NCBI GenBank assembly: GCA_965267435.1 | Contig: OZ253960.1 | Span: forward strand, 3,968,001 to 4,032,000 | Direction of reading: 5' to 3' | Origin: JAWPMT01 sp965267435 | Lineage (GTDB): Bacteria > Bacteroidota > Bacteroidia > Cytophagales > Cyclobacteriaceae | Length of the DNA stretch: 64,000 nucleotides | In this document: positions 8,924 to 19,205 of the stretch, piece after piece | Layout: every line of letters starts with the position of its first letter | How positions within the stretch are numbered: position 1 is the first letter of the stretch | Position numbers and translations under genes: made by a program | Notes under the pieces: model-generated | The model's input: only the letters and a program-made list of their open reading frames with translations | What the model was told of the DNA's origin: nothing | Databases searched by the model: none

Positions 8924-10450
8924 TTGAGATTCCCCTGTATTCCAATCCTTCTGGCTGCAATGCTATGCCGTTGCTCGTGGCCTTCCGCCAACAAACCGCC
9001 AATCAATCTTGAGAATAAGCCAAATATCTTGCTCTTCTATGTCGACGATCTTGGATTTGGCGACTTGTCCTGCTACGGCGCGCAAGGGGTGGAGACACCC
9101 CATGTGGATGCACTGGCACAGGGTGGATTGAGATTTACAGACGCCCACAGTGCGGCAGCGACTTCGACGCCCTCGTGGTACTCTCTCATGACTGGAGAGT
9201 ATGCTTTCCGGAGGGGAGCCCGATTTGGAGGCCATGAGGTACCGCTGCTGATCGACACCTCTCGGACGACATTGCCGAAGTTGCTGCAGCAAGCAGGGTA
9301 TGCAACGGGAGTGATCGGCAAGTGGCACCTGGGATTGGGAAATGGCCAAGTGGATTGGAATAGACGGGTCAAGCCTGGCCCCACTGAAGTGGGGTTTGAT
9401 TATAGTTTCCACTTACCATCGACTGGCGACCGGGTCCCGACGGTCTTCCTCGAGAATGGAAATGTAGTTGGGCTGGATAGGGATGACCCTTTAAGAGTCA
9501 CATACCGAGGGGATCTCGGTCAAACGCAGGCAACGCAAGACAATGCTCGCTTTGTCGCAGACTATGACCACAGTCGCACCCTGGTAAATGGTGTCGGACG
9601 TATGGGCTCCATGACAGGGGGCGCCGCAGCTCGCTGGAATGATGAGGACCTGCCCTATACACTGACCAACAGGGCGATGGAGTTCCTCTACGATCATCAA
9701 CGGGAACCGTTCTTTCTATTCTTTGCTTTCAATGATATCCATGTACCCAGACTCCCTCACGAGCGATTTCGAGGCCAAAGTAGCATGGGACCTCGTGGAG
9801 ATGCCATCGTGCAGATGGACTGGATGACCGGCCGGATCATGCAGCAACTGGAAAAACTCGACCTGGCAGAAAATACACTGGTGATATTCACCAGTGACAA
9901 TGGCCCCATTCTCAACGATGGCTACGAGGACTTTGCCCTGGAAATGCTCGGCAATCACCGTCCCGGCGGGCCTTATCGAGGGGCAAAATACAGCGCCTTC
10001 GAAGCAGGAACACGGGTGCCCATGATCGCGTTCTGGCCTGGTAACATTGAGTCCGGGACAAGTTCGGCGTTGTTTTCGCAGGTCGATCTGTTCTCGTCCA
10101 TCGCACAACTGGTGGGACTGGAAACCCCCAAGGGTGAAGGTGGGGACAGCGAACCCCTGATGAATGTATTGCTGGGAAGATCACAACAAGGAAGAGCGTT
10201 TCTGCTCGAGCAGTCGTACACGCTGAGCATAAGATCGCAGAAGTGGAAATATATTGAGCCCAAACCCGCACCGGAGACCTACCCCAAGTGGCTCCTGGCC
10301 AAGAAGATTGAGCATGGCCTGAGCTCGACGCCACAGTTATACAACCTTGTTAAGGACCCCGGAGAAATGATCAATGTTGTCTATGACAATCCAGAGGTCG
10401 CTGAAGAACTGGCTGCAAGACTGGAGGCAATTGTTGCCGAACCGATGTAA
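8924..10450 (+). CDS. S1-family sulfatase homologue with altered maturation motif
   Basis: 508 residues, alkaline-phosphatase-like fold, probably exported (hydrophobic N-terminus IPILLAAML). TTG 8924 gives a complete signal sequence; ATG 8960 would cut it. Metal-binding residues are visible in FYVDDLGFGD (D41, D42) and FTSDNGP, and the GKWHLG motif is intact. The maturation motif that should read C/S-x-P-x-R is S81-T-P-S-W85: the arginine codon is TGG, one base from CGG. Formylglycine formation normally needs this motif, so the enzyme may be inactive or repurposed. Closest relative here is the sulfatase at 30263, which has an intact CTPSR. It lies just upstream of the HTCS gene. Confidence 0.85.
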   Translation: MRFPCIPILLAAMLCRCSWPSANKPPINLENKPNILLFYVDDLGFGDLSCYGAQGVETPHVDALAQGGLRFTDAHSAAATSTPSWYSLMTGEYAFRRGARFGGHEVPLLIDTSRTTLPKLLQQAGYATGVIGKWHLGLGNGQVDWNRRVKPGPTEVGFDYSFHLPSTGDRVPTVFLENGNVVGLDRDDPLRVTYRGDLGQTQATQDNARFVADYDHSRTLVNGVGRMGSMTGGAAARWNDEDLPYTLTNRAMEFLYDHQREPFFLFFAFNDIHVPRLPHERFRGQSSMGPRGDAIVQMDWMTGRIMQQLEKLDLAENTLVIFTSDNGPILNDGYEDFALEMLGNHRPGGPYRGAKYSAFEAGTRVPMIAFWPGNIESGTSSALFSQVDLFSSIAQLVGLETPKGEGGDSEPLMNVLLGRSQQGRAFLLEQSYTLSIRSQKWKYIEPKPAPETYPKWLLAKKIEHGLSSTPQLYNLVKDPGEMINVVYDNPEVAEELAARLEAIVAEPM

Positions 10451-10552
10451 TCAGCTTCAAATCAACTTGTTAGTTAAACACCACATTTGACGATTGTGCA
10501 GGCCTATACTTTGCTAAAAACAATATTCCTTCGTTATTTGTCATTCACAGCG

Positions 10553-13500
10553 ATGGGAACGACGAGAGGTATAGCCTTCATATTGATCCTCATGGCTGCG
10601 CGTGTACTTTTCGCGCAACAAGCCACCTCCGAGGAAATCTTCCGAGAGTACATTGACATCGAGGATGGATTCGCAAGCAATTACATTTCCAGGATCGTCG
10701 TAGATGATCAGAATGTCAAATGGCTCGCGAGCCGGGGTGGTCTTCATCGGTACAACGGTCGCGATGTCAAGGTCTTCAAACCGCGCGGGAGATATCAGGA
10801 GCTGAGTAACCAGGATATACGAGCCCTTTTAGTTGATAGCAAAGGAAGAATTTGGGTAGGTACCAGGAGCGGAGGCTTTGCCATCTATGATCCGATCACA
10901 GATAGCTTTGTCAATGTCAGCAAGCTGATTGATCCCAGGCAGGAGATCAAACGGGTGGTGGATATCCTGGAGGATGCTCGAGGGAACTTTTGGGTCTCGG
11001 TCTGGGGGAACGGCATGTATGTCCTATCCGACGACGGCCTGTCAGTTCTTGCCCACTATTCGGTCACAAAAACTGCCCGGGACCTGGAAATGGACCCGTC
11101 CGGCAACATCTGGGCAGTCTCTATCAACCTGATCACCAAGTATGATCCAGTCGAGGACCGACTTGTAAGGTACGGTGTTCCCATCGGTGCTGGCTCGAAA
11201 TTGCACTATGACCATCGAACGCAACAGCTGCTGGTAGGCTCGATAAAGGGCCTCTATAGCTTTGACCCGAAGACCGCCGAACTGGTAGAACTTGAAGAGG
11301 TGATGGGGGTGGACTTGAAAGGCATCAATAGCATCAATGTTTGCGACCGAGGGCGAATATGGGTCGGCTCGTGGACCATGGGACTGCACGTCAGCTCCAC
11401 CGATCGACGGGGGTTCCAGAAGATATCGCTGCTGCCGAGCGATCAGGATAACACGGACTACGAGACCGTCCTAGACATCTTCTTTGACGAGAACAGGACG
11501 GCTTGGATCTGCACCGCCCGCGGGGGAATCGTCAAGGTCCGGGCCAATGACGTCGTTGACCATATCGCCAATACTTTCGAAAAGAACATCCGCCTTCCAG
11601 ACAACAACATTATGTCTCTCCACATTGATGAGAATGGGGGGCACTGGTACGGAACCTGGGGAGGCGGTGCTGCCTATTCGCCAGATGGTAAGGAGTTTGA
11701 GCAACTACCTGGCGTCGGCAACATCAAGATCCAGGCAATCACGCCCATTTACGATAAGATGGCAGTCTCCAAGGTTTATGGGGTCACCCTCCATGAGCTA
11801 AATGGTGACTGGAAAAAACGAAAGCCACCAGGGGAAGCCCTGTCCATGAAAGTACAGGACCTCTTCTTTGACGAGGAGCGGGATGAATTTTGGATAGGCA
11901 CCCAGGAGCACAGTTTATTCGTGGTCGACCTGGCCACCGATCCGGAAATGAGGAATCCTATCAGGATCGATCAGAACGCTATGAATGGTGTGAATCAGAT
12001 CATCAAGGGCCCGAATGGGCACCTATGGCTTGGCACTAACAATGGCCTTTACCAAAGCAACCCACATAGGCGATCCTTCGTGCGAGTGGATCTCAACGAC
12101 TCTTTTCCCAGCGTCATCTTTATAACGCTGGCTTTTGATCACGATGGCAAGCTGTGGTTGGGGTCACCTGGAGGGCTCATCAAAGCGAGAATAGTAGAGG
12201 GTAAACCACAGGTGGAAAAAGTCTATGATAGCAACGATGGATTGCGCAACGACTTCATCACGGCTGTCGGGGTTGATAGCGACAACAATGTATGGCTCGG
12301 TACCCCAGCAGGCGTCGCGACGGTTCAACAGGGCAGTGACGTGGCGATGAGCATCAACAGCCTCAACGGCTCGTCTATCAATATGCGGGCCCTCAGCATT
12401 GCCAAAGGCAAACTTTACTTCGGCACTCGAAAGGGCGTCTTCGCATTTGAACCCGAGGATATCAGCCTGACAACGGAGGCTCCCAAAGTTGTGTATGAGT
12501 GGATCCGCATCGACAATGATGTCGTACAGGTAGATGAAGAGATCAATGGGCGGGTGCTCATGGACGTGGCCCCCAATTACCTATCAAGCCTCCAACTCAC
12601 ACACCGCGAATCAGTACTGACACTGGGATACGCAGCGATCGATTATGGCGACCCTGCAGAGATCAGCTACTCGTACCGAATCGCGGGCTTGTCTGACGAA
12701 TGGATTGACAATGGGAACAGCACCGAGATCACGCTCGTGCGCCCCGCTGCAGGGAAGTATACCATGGAAGTCAGGGCCTCAAAGAACAGGTTAGATTTTG
12801 GAGAGATAAGTACCATCGATATTCGGGTATTACCGGCGCCGTGGCTTTCTACTTGGGCGATCTCCTGTTATGTGCTACTGGCCATCGGCATTACGCTGGT
12901 GATCATTCGTTTCATTCTGAGCAGAGCACGGCTCCAGTCGAGCCTTGAGTTGGCCCATGTCAGCAAAGTCAAAGAGCAAGAACTGAGCGAAGCAAAGCTG
13001 CGATTTTTCACGAATATCTCCCATGAGTTGCGGACGCCACTCACGCTCATTGTTAGCCCTGTATCCGAAATGCTGAATAACAGCAAGGTGTCCAAAGACA
13101 TCAAGCAGAGGTTGGAGTATGTCGAAAAGAACGCCGGCAGGCTTCTTGATCTGATCAATCAATTGCTCGACTTCAGAAAGGCGGACGTTGGGGAGTTGCA
13201 ATTAAGAGTCGCCAGCGGGAATTTTATTCCGTTTGCAAGGGAAATATTTATGTCTTTCAAAGACTATGCAAAAATGGAAGGGCTGACCTACAAGTTTGAG
13301 ACTGATGTCAAGACCCTTGACCTGACCTTTGATCGCGATAAGATGGAAGTCGTACTTTGCAACCTGCTTTCCAATGCCTTTAAGGCCACAGAAAAAGGAG
13401 GGAACATCAAGATGAAGGTCAAGGATGGCTCGGATGAGATCCTTATCGCAGTTGTAGATGATGGCATAGGGATTTCCCAGGAGTACCAAAGCAAGATCTT

Positions 13501-14542
13501 CAACCGATTTTTTCAGATCCAGGACACCGAATCGATAAAAATCGTGGGCTCAGGAATAGGTCTATCACTTACGCACAGGATCGTAGAATTACACGGCGGA
13601 AGTATAGAAGTTACAAGTGAGCCAGGCCAGGGGGCTGAATTCGCCGTTCGCATGCCTAAAGGAAATGCGCACTTCAGTAAGGACGCCATTGTCGTGGACT
13701 CCAATGAAGCCGAGGACATCGGCAACTATCAACTCAAGCCAGAAGGTCCCACAACAAACTCAGATGGGCAAAAGGAATCCATACTGGTAGTCGATGACAA
13801 CGCCGATATCAGAAACTATCTACAGACGCTACTGGCAGATGACGGATACGAAATCAGCGCCGCTGGAGACGGGAAGGAAGCCCTGGACCAAATTGAGAAG
13901 ATCATGCCCGATCTGATTGTCAGTGATGTCATGATGCCCGAGGTCGATGGGCTGGAGTTGTGCAGACAGATCAAAAGTGACCTGCGGACATCTCACATCC
14001 CCGTTATTTTGTTAACGGCTCGTTCTTCCACCGTTCATGAAGTGAGTGGATTGAAACACGGCGCCGACGATTACATCAGAAAACCATTCGATGCGTCCGT
14101 AGTGAAGACGAGAATCTCATCGCTCCTGGACAACAGGAAAAAGGTTCGTACCAACTTGCTCAATAAGATCCGCTTTGAGCCTTCCGCGGACCTACAGGTT
14201 GAGAACGCTGATGATAAATTCATAAAGGACTTCTCGGAGTTCATAGAGCAAAACCTGGATTCGTCCGACATTGACATCGTACAGATCGCTGACCAGTTTC
14301 ATATGAGCCAGTCTACACTGTACCGTAAGCTGAAGTCGATGACCGGCATGTCCATTACAGGATTCATCAGATCCATCAGGTTGAAGAAAGGGGCCGAGCT
14401 ATTGGTGTCCTCAGACCTGAAGCTGAGTGCCGTCGCCTATTCTGTCGGCTTCAACGATTACAAGTACTTCAAGAAGACATTTACTGAACAGTTTGGCCTG
14501 TCTCCACGGGACTATCGATCGGAAAAGATATACCCAAAATGA
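10553..14542 (+). CDS. Hybrid two-component system regulator (HTCS)
   Basis: 1,329 residues in the inner membrane; senses a glycan fragment in the periplasm and binds DNA in the cytoplasm. Order: signal sequence (MGTTRGIAFILILMAARVLF), two seven-bladed Reg_prop propellers (repeats like GRIWVGT, NVWLGT) to about residue 680, Y_Y_Y domain (about 682-756), transmembrane helix (about 763-789), HisKA with phospho-accepting H824 in SHELRTP, HATPase with DDGIGIS and GSGIGLSLTH, receiver domain with D1125 in SDVMMPE, and a C-terminal AraC helix-turn-helix ending LSPRDYR. ATG 10553 is chosen over TTG 10487 because it directly precedes the signal core. It stands between a sulfatase and the susC/D genes, the usual place for a locus-specific activator. 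Confidence 0.95.
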   Translation: MGTTRGIAFILILMAARVLFAQQATSEEIFREYIDIEDGFASNYISRIVVDDQNVKWLASRGGLHRYNGRDVKVFKPRGRYQELSNQDIRALLVDSKGRIWVGTRSGGFAIYDPITDSFVNVSKLIDPRQEIKRVVDILEDARGNFWVSVWGNGMYVLSDDGLSVLAHYSVTKTARDLEMDPSGNIWAVSINLITKYDPVEDRLVRYGVPIGAGSKLHYDHRTQQLLVGSIKGLYSFDPKTAELVELEEVMGVDLKGINSINVCDRGRIWVGSWTMGLHVSSTDRRGFQKISLLPSDQDNTDYETVLDIFFDENRTAWICTARGGIVKVRANDVVDHIANTFEKNIRLPDNNIMSLHIDENGGHWYGTWGGGAAYSPDGKEFEQLPGVGNIKIQAITPIYDKMAVSKVYGVTLHELNGDWKKRKPPGEALSMKVQDLFFDEERDEFWIGTQEHSLFVVDLATDPEMRNPIRIDQNAMNGVNQIIKGPNGHLWLGTNNGLYQSNPHRRSFVRVDLNDSFPSVIFITLAFDHDGKLWLGSPGGLIKARIVEGKPQVEKVYDSNDGLRNDFITAVGVDSDNNVWLGTPAGVATVQQGSDVAMSINSLNGSSINMRALSIAKGKLYFGTRKGVFAFEPEDISLTTEAPKVVYEWIRIDNDVVQVDEEINGRVLMDVAPNYLSSLQLTHRESVLTLGYAAIDYGDPAEISYSYRIAGLSDEWIDNGNSTEITLVRPAAGKYTMEVRASKNRLDFGEISTIDIRVLPAPWLSTWAISCYVLLAIGITLVIIRFILSRARLQSSLELAHVSKVKEQELSEAKLRFFTNISHELRTPLTLIVSPVSEMLNNSKVSKDIKQRLEYVEKNAGRLLDLINQLLDFRKADVGELQLRVASGNFIPFAREIFMSFKDYAKMEGLTYKFETDVKTLDLTFDRDKMEVVLCNLLSNAFKATEKGGNIKMKVKDGSDEILIAVVDDGIGISQEYQSKIFNRFFQIQDTESIKIVGSGIGLSLTHRIVELHGGSIEVTSEPGQGAEFAVRMPKGNAHFSKDAIVVDSNEAEDIGNYQLKPEGPTTNSDGQKESILVVDDNADIRNYLQTLLADDGYEISAAGDGKEALDQIEKIMPDLIVSDVMMPEVDGLELCRQIKSDLRTSHIPVILLTARSSTVHEVSGLKHGADDYIRKPFDASVVKTRISSLLDNRKKVRTNLLNKIRFEPSADLQVENADDKFIKDFSEFIEQNLDSSDIDIVQIADQFHMSQSTLYRKLKSMTGMSITGFIRSIRLKKGAELLVSSDLKLSAVAYSVGFNDYKYFKKTFTEQFGLSPRDYRSEKIYPK

Positions 14543-14560
14543 GTGATTATGGGCAACCAG

Positions 14561-14615
14561 ACCCCGTGGTTGCAGAATAACTACCCGCTTTTTACCCCCT
14601 GAAAAAGGACATTTG
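14561..14615 (+). promoter_or_regulatory. Putative HTCS-type box and -7 element (site 2)
   Basis: ACCCC at 14561 and ACCC at 14583 are 22 bp apart, with the shared central TTGCAG between them. GACATTTG, a -7-like element (consensus TAnnTTTG), starts at 14608, exactly 25 bp after the second half. The predicted transcript start leaves a leader of about 20 bases before ATG 14640. An extra TACCCCC lies at 14593. Confidence 0.6.
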
Positions 14616-14639
14616 CCTTGCCTTTTTTAATTATTTGTT

Positions 14640-16124
14640 ATGAATAAAATCAGATACTCTTTTATCGCTGCTGTCACCACAGTGGCATTCGTCATGTCTT
14701 GTAGTGACGACGACGCACCACCACCCAATTTGGACCTCCCCGAGATCTCCACAGACGTCACTGCGGTTGATTTCGGTAGTCTGGATATTAATGAAGAATC
14801 TGAAGTCATGGCCGTCGTTGTAAGCGGTGAGTTCCTTGAGTCAGATGTCACGGTGGCCATTCCGGCCGGATTCGAAGCCTCTCTCTCTGAGACTGCGGAC
14901 TTCACCAGTGACGATATAGCCATCCCTCAGGCAAGTTTCGACAACAATGCCACAGTCAGTGTTTATGTAAGAATGCCTGGCACGGATGCCGAAGGAAATG
15001 TGGCAGGAACGTTGGTTCTGTCCGCGACAGATGCCGACAATGCAGAAGTGGCACTGACGGCCAATGTAGGACTGCAAATTACTGGTCAGCTGTTCATGTC
15101 TGATTTCCTGGAGCAGTATGGCGCCGAGTGGCAGACCACACTCCCGCTGGATTCAGGAATTTTGAATTGGCAGTTACAGACAGACACAGTCGTCAATCTA
15201 GCGAATGCTGGAGGCGGATACCCGGAAGAGACCATTCCCAACAACGAGGTATATAATACATGGTATACCTGCGTGCCGTTGAATGGCAGCACAATCAGAG
15301 GCTCGCAAAGTATCTCTGAAAGCTCTAGTCTGACCATCACAGGATACCCCGCTGTGGCGGGCGCTCGAAGCATTCTTATCAAGAGTGGCGACGAGTCTGA
15401 GTTATTCAAGTGGGTCAATAAGAATAACGGCAACTGCGGCGGAGCCAAGACGGCAACCGGAAACAACACGAGTGTGGGTAGAAGATTTGCCGAGGATGGA
15501 TACCGAGGAAACACGGAGACAGGAGATGTCTTCATGTCAGCACTTATCAACGTGTCTGCGCTAGGTGGGCAACTCGAAGGCAAGCCTGACGTATTTGGTA
15601 GCGGCGACATCATCGCCCTGGCCAACGCGACATCAGGTCCTTCTAACAACAACACTGTGAAGGTCCTGGCGCTAACGGACGATGCAGGCGGATTGAAGTT
15701 TGGGCTCTTGAAGGAGAACGAAGGAAACCCCAGTGTCCTGTCTGAAGGCAGCTACGATTTGAACACTACCTATGCGGTCGTATTGAGACATCAGTTTGTA
15801 GAAGGTGACGCCAATGACATCACGACCCTCTACGTCTTTGCCGAAGGGGATGAAATTCCTGTTGACATCACCGATGCGGAGGCTGTAGCCACGATCGATG
15901 CCTCCTACAATGATGGGCAGGGAGTGGACCCACTGGATCTCAACATCACGTACATCAGGGAGCGAAATCAATCAGTGATAGCTCCTGAAGCTGAAATTAC
16001 AGGTATTCGAGTTGGAGATACATGGAGAGCGACATTGTTTGCCGACCACGCATCTGCTATCAACAGCAACGATCTGACTTTGAATAACCGAGTACTGAGC
16101 AATAAGGGCTCCGACTGCGAATAA
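14640..16124 (+). CDS. Secreted lipoprotein of the PUL, possible glycan-binding protein
   Basis: 494 residues with a clear lipoprotein signal (TVAFVMSC, lipid Cys C21), followed by an acidic SDDDAPPP linker of the kind that marks surface lipoproteins in Bacteroidota. Residues about 35-145 look like an Ig-like beta-sandwich (TAVDFGSLDINEESEVMAVVVSG, YVRMPGTDAEGNVAGTLVLSAT). The rest is beta-rich without a motif I know. Its place directly before susC and behind a putative HTCS site suggests a surface glycan-binding role, but no catalytic residues or named family can be shown. A terminator follows, so susC may depend on read-through or another promoter. Confidence 0.7.
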   Translation: MNKIRYSFIAAVTTVAFVMSCSDDDAPPPNLDLPEISTDVTAVDFGSLDINEESEVMAVVVSGEFLESDVTVAIPAGFEASLSETADFTSDDIAIPQASFDNNATVSVYVRMPGTDAEGNVAGTLVLSATDADNAEVALTANVGLQITGQLFMSDFLEQYGAEWQTTLPLDSGILNWQLQTDTVVNLANAGGGYPEETIPNNEVYNTWYTCVPLNGSTIRGSQSISESSSLTITGYPAVAGARSILIKSGDESELFKWVNKNNGNCGGAKTATGNNTSVGRRFAEDGYRGNTETGDVFMSALINVSALGGQLEGKPDVFGSGDIIALANATSGPSNNNTVKVLALTDDAGGLKFGLLKENEGNPSVLSEGSYDLNTTYAVVLRHQFVEGDANDITTLYVFAEGDEIPVDITDAEAVATIDASYNDGQGVDPLDLNITYIRERNQSVIAPEAEITGIRVGDTWRATLFADHASAINSNDLTLNNRVLSNKGSDCE

Positions 16125-16154
16125 GCAGGATCTTTTCAACCAACTGCTATAATG

Positions 16155-16190
16155 GTGCTATGCCCGAGTCCGGGCATAGCACTTTTCTCA
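16155..16190 (+). terminator. Intrinsic terminator or attenuator before susC
   Basis: A perfect 12-bp stem GTGCTATGCCCG (16155-16166) / CGGGCATAGCAC (16171-16182) with loop AGTC, then TTTTCTC. It lies 30 bases after the lipoprotein gene and 23 bases before susC. Partial termination here would lower SusC/D relative to the lipoprotein. Confidence 0.8.
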
Positions 16191-16212
16191 TCTAATCTTA
16201 CTATTTTAATCT

Positions 16213-19203
16213 ATGATCGCAAGGTTTGTTTATGCTGGCCTATTCATGCTATTGGCCTATGGCGTATCGGCTCAGGTCCTCGAAGTCAAGGGGACAGTAA
16301 CCGATGAACTGGGTGATGGCTTGCCGGGCGCCACGATTCTCAACGTCGACACCGAGCAGGGTGGTGTCACCGATGTGAACGGAGTGTTTTCAATTACTGT
16401 CAACGCCGGGCAGAAGATCGCGATTTCATTTGTAGGCTATGCCACTCAGGAGTTCGTCATTCAGGGCGATACGACACTGGACGTCTCCCTGGAGCCTGAA
16501 GTAGACTATCTCGATGAGCTCGTTGTCGTCGGCTACGGAACACAGAAGAAAACGGACATCACAGGATCGACAGGGGTAGTGTCCAGCAGGGATGCCGATT
16601 TACAACCTATCCAGAGAGTCGAAAACATGCTGCAGGGACGCGTGGCCGGTGTAGTTGTGAGTCAGGTAAGTGGTGCTCCTGGCGCGACACCACAGGTCAA
16701 CATTAGGGGCTTTACTGGTAACCCGACGTACGTGATAGATGGGCTTATCGACGCCAATATCAACGCCATCAACCCCAATGACATCGAAAGCATATCGATC
16801 TTGAAAGATGCCTCTGCCACAGCCATTTATGGATCAAGGGGATCCAACGGGGTGATCCTCATAACCACAAAGAAAGCTGACCGTGGGTCTCCTTTGAAGA
16901 TCAATGGCGATTACTTCCATTCGATCTCTCAGCTGAACAAGAAGCTGGATCTACTGGATCCATTGCCCTATATGCAGATCGTCAACCAGAAACTCAACGA
17001 AGCCGGTGCGTCAGACATCTTCAGCAGGGACGAGATCGATGAGGCCAGAAATAATCCCAACTTCGGAACGGACTGGCAGGACGAGATCTTTCAAACGGCC
17101 CATACGAATAACTTTGACCTGAACCTATCAAAAGGATGGGACAAAGTGGCCCTACGAGCGTCATTGGGTGTGAGGGATGATCAGGGAATCGTGAAGAATT
17201 CCAGCTACACCCGCTATACCTCCAGGATCAATCTGGAGATCAAACCTCTGGAAAACACGACCATTTCCACCATCGTGGGGTACACCCTCGAGGAGCTTCA
17301 AAACATCAATCGTGGAAGTGCCAACAACGCGGTGGTAGCAGCGGCTACCGCATGGTCCCCCAACCTGTCCGTCATAGATCCCGCCACAGGCGACTACACG
17401 GGCTTCCAGGGATATGGCGCCACCGTCCGGAGAAATCCCGTATATCTTGCTAACGAGGTAAATGGAATATCGAACAATGACATCCTCAATGCGCAAGTCA
17501 CAGTTCGTCAAAAATTCCTCAATGATTTCACTGCATCTGCCTCGTATGCGCTACAAAGGGCAACCGGTGACAGCGAAACATTTCGAAGGTACCTGCCTGC
17601 CACGCAGGGCGCGGTGTCCTCCCTTTCGAGTTCCAACTCTGAGAACACTCGCCATCAGTACAACCTGCAGGTGGACTATTCCAAACAGCTCAACCACAAT
17701 CACAAGCTGGATGCCAGCTTAGTGGCTGAGGTGCTGGATCGCGAGGCGGAGACATTTAGGTACGACAATATCTATGAGGAAGATGGCACACCTGGAGAGA
17801 CCATTCCTGATCCCAACGACCCGTTTGATTTTACCGAACTTGGGCAGATTTCTTACTTGGCCCGGGTGAATCACAGCTTCAAGGACTTACTGCTTTTCAC
17901 AGGCTCTGTCAGGTTTGATGCTTCCTCCAGGCTTCCTGAGAGCAACCAGTGGGATGACTTTTTTTCAGGGGCCATCGCCTACAGGATCAGCCAGGAGCCC
18001 TTCCTGTCAAGTGTAGGAGCGATTGACGACTTAAAACTGAGAGTAGGCTACGGGGAAGTGGGCAACGTCAACTCTATTCGCCACACACAGGTCCAGAATC
18101 TCACGAATCCCGACATGGGCGGCTTCGTCTTTGATGGTATTGACTTGAGCTATGCAGAAGGCTTTGAGGATGGTACCAACCGGGCAAACCCCAACCTAAG
18201 TTGGGAAGTGTCGCGGACATGGAATGGTGGTTTTGACCTCGTGCTCTGGGATGGTAAGCTCGAACTGAATACGGACTACTACATGAAGTTTACTGAAGAC
18301 TCTCACTTCGGTCAGCCGGTGCCCTCTTTTCTGGGAGGTGGTAGTATCCAAACCAACTCGGGTAGGTTCCTGAACAAAGGGGTGGAACTCACCCTCATTC
18401 ACCAGTGGAAATCTTCCTCAGACTGGTCCATCCGTACTTCTGTCAATACCAGCTTCAACAGGAGCGAAGTGTTAGAGATACCTGAGGATTCGGTCTTTAG
18501 AGGAAACAGGGAGTCGGGTTTCGACCAACAGTCACACATACTCATCCTTGGTGATCAGTTGGGTAACCTTTGGGGCTATGAATACCTCGGCCCTAAGTTG
18601 GATGGGGCCAGCTCCATCCCAGGAGAGATCCCCAGTGTACAGGACGGTGACGCGATCTACAACGACAGAAACGGCGACGGACAGATCACGATCGATGACA
18701 TGACGGTCATCGGCAACGGCCACCCGACGTTTACCTGGGGTGTCAACAGCTTTATCGCCTACAAGGACTTCACATTGAATCTCTTTGTGCAGGCTGTTCA
18801 TGGTGTTGACGTCTACAACTTGCCACAGCATGGATTGCTAGGGGGAGGCGCCGGAGTGCTAGATGCCACTTCGGTGGAGATTTTAGACAGCTACTCCTTT
18901 GGGGGTACCCTGCCGGCACTCAACGCCAACTTTAGGGCACAGTCGTCCCTGTTCGTCGAAGACGCCAGCTTCATACGCTTTCGCAACCTGGCGTTTGGCT
19001 GGGAGGTCCCTGAAGCAAAGCTTCAAAAACTGGGGCTCAGCAGAGTGCGACTATATGCTAGTGTGCAAAACCTGTTGACGATCACAGAATATCAAGGCTA
19101 CGACCCTGAAACAAAATCTGGCTCCGCGCAGGCACCCGGAGTCGACCGAGGGTCGTTCCCTGTTCCCAGGACTTACACAATCGGAATCAACTTAAGTTAC
19201 TGA
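16213..19203 (+). CDS. SusC/RagA-family TonB-dependent glycan transporter
   Basis: 996 residues, outer membrane. Signal peptide (MIARFVYAGLFMLLAYGVSA), carboxypeptidase-regulatory-like domain (about 24-100; VKGTVTDELGDGLPGATI), then the SusC signature DELVVVGYGTQKK and a plug domain (about 105-225; NMLQGRVAGV, IESISILKDASATAIYGSRG), followed by the 22-strand barrel ending ARTY-like in YTIGINLSY. It imports oligosaccharides with its lid partner SusD, encoded 2 bases downstream. The last ~90 residues are closely matched by a remnant at 31837-32121, showing that the pair was duplicated. Complete, with no missing segment. Confidence 0.95.
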   Translation: MIARFVYAGLFMLLAYGVSAQVLEVKGTVTDELGDGLPGATILNVDTEQGGVTDVNGVFSITVNAGQKIAISFVGYATQEFVIQGDTTLDVSLEPEVDYLDELVVVGYGTQKKTDITGSTGVVSSRDADLQPIQRVENMLQGRVAGVVVSQVSGAPGATPQVNIRGFTGNPTYVIDGLIDANINAINPNDIESISILKDASATAIYGSRGSNGVILITTKKADRGSPLKINGDYFHSISQLNKKLDLLDPLPYMQIVNQKLNEAGASDIFSRDEIDEARNNPNFGTDWQDEIFQTAHTNNFDLNLSKGWDKVALRASLGVRDDQGIVKNSSYTRYTSRINLEIKPLENTTISTIVGYTLEELQNINRGSANNAVVAAATAWSPNLSVIDPATGDYTGFQGYGATVRRNPVYLANEVNGISNNDILNAQVTVRQKFLNDFTASASYALQRATGDSETFRRYLPATQGAVSSLSSSNSENTRHQYNLQVDYSKQLNHNHKLDASLVAEVLDREAETFRYDNIYEEDGTPGETIPDPNDPFDFTELGQISYLARVNHSFKDLLLFTGSVRFDASSRLPESNQWDDFFSGAIAYRISQEPFLSSVGAIDDLKLRVGYGEVGNVNSIRHTQVQNLTNPDMGGFVFDGIDLSYAEGFEDGTNRANPNLSWEVSRTWNGGFDLVLWDGKLELNTDYYMKFTEDSHFGQPVPSFLGGGSIQTNSGRFLNKGVELTLIHQWKSSSDWSIRTSVNTSFNRSEVLEIPEDSVFRGNRESGFDQQSHILILGDQLGNLWGYEYLGPKLDGASSIPGEIPSVQDGDAIYNDRNGDGQITIDDMTVIGNGHPTFTWGVNSFIAYKDFTLNLFVQAVHGVDVYNLPQHGLLGGGAGVLDATSVEILDSYSFGGTLPALNANFRAQSSLFVEDASFIRFRNLAFGWEVPEAKLQKLGLSRVRLYASVQNLLTITEYQGYDPETKSGSAQAPGVDRGSFPVPRTYTIGINLSY

Positions 19204-19205
19204 AG

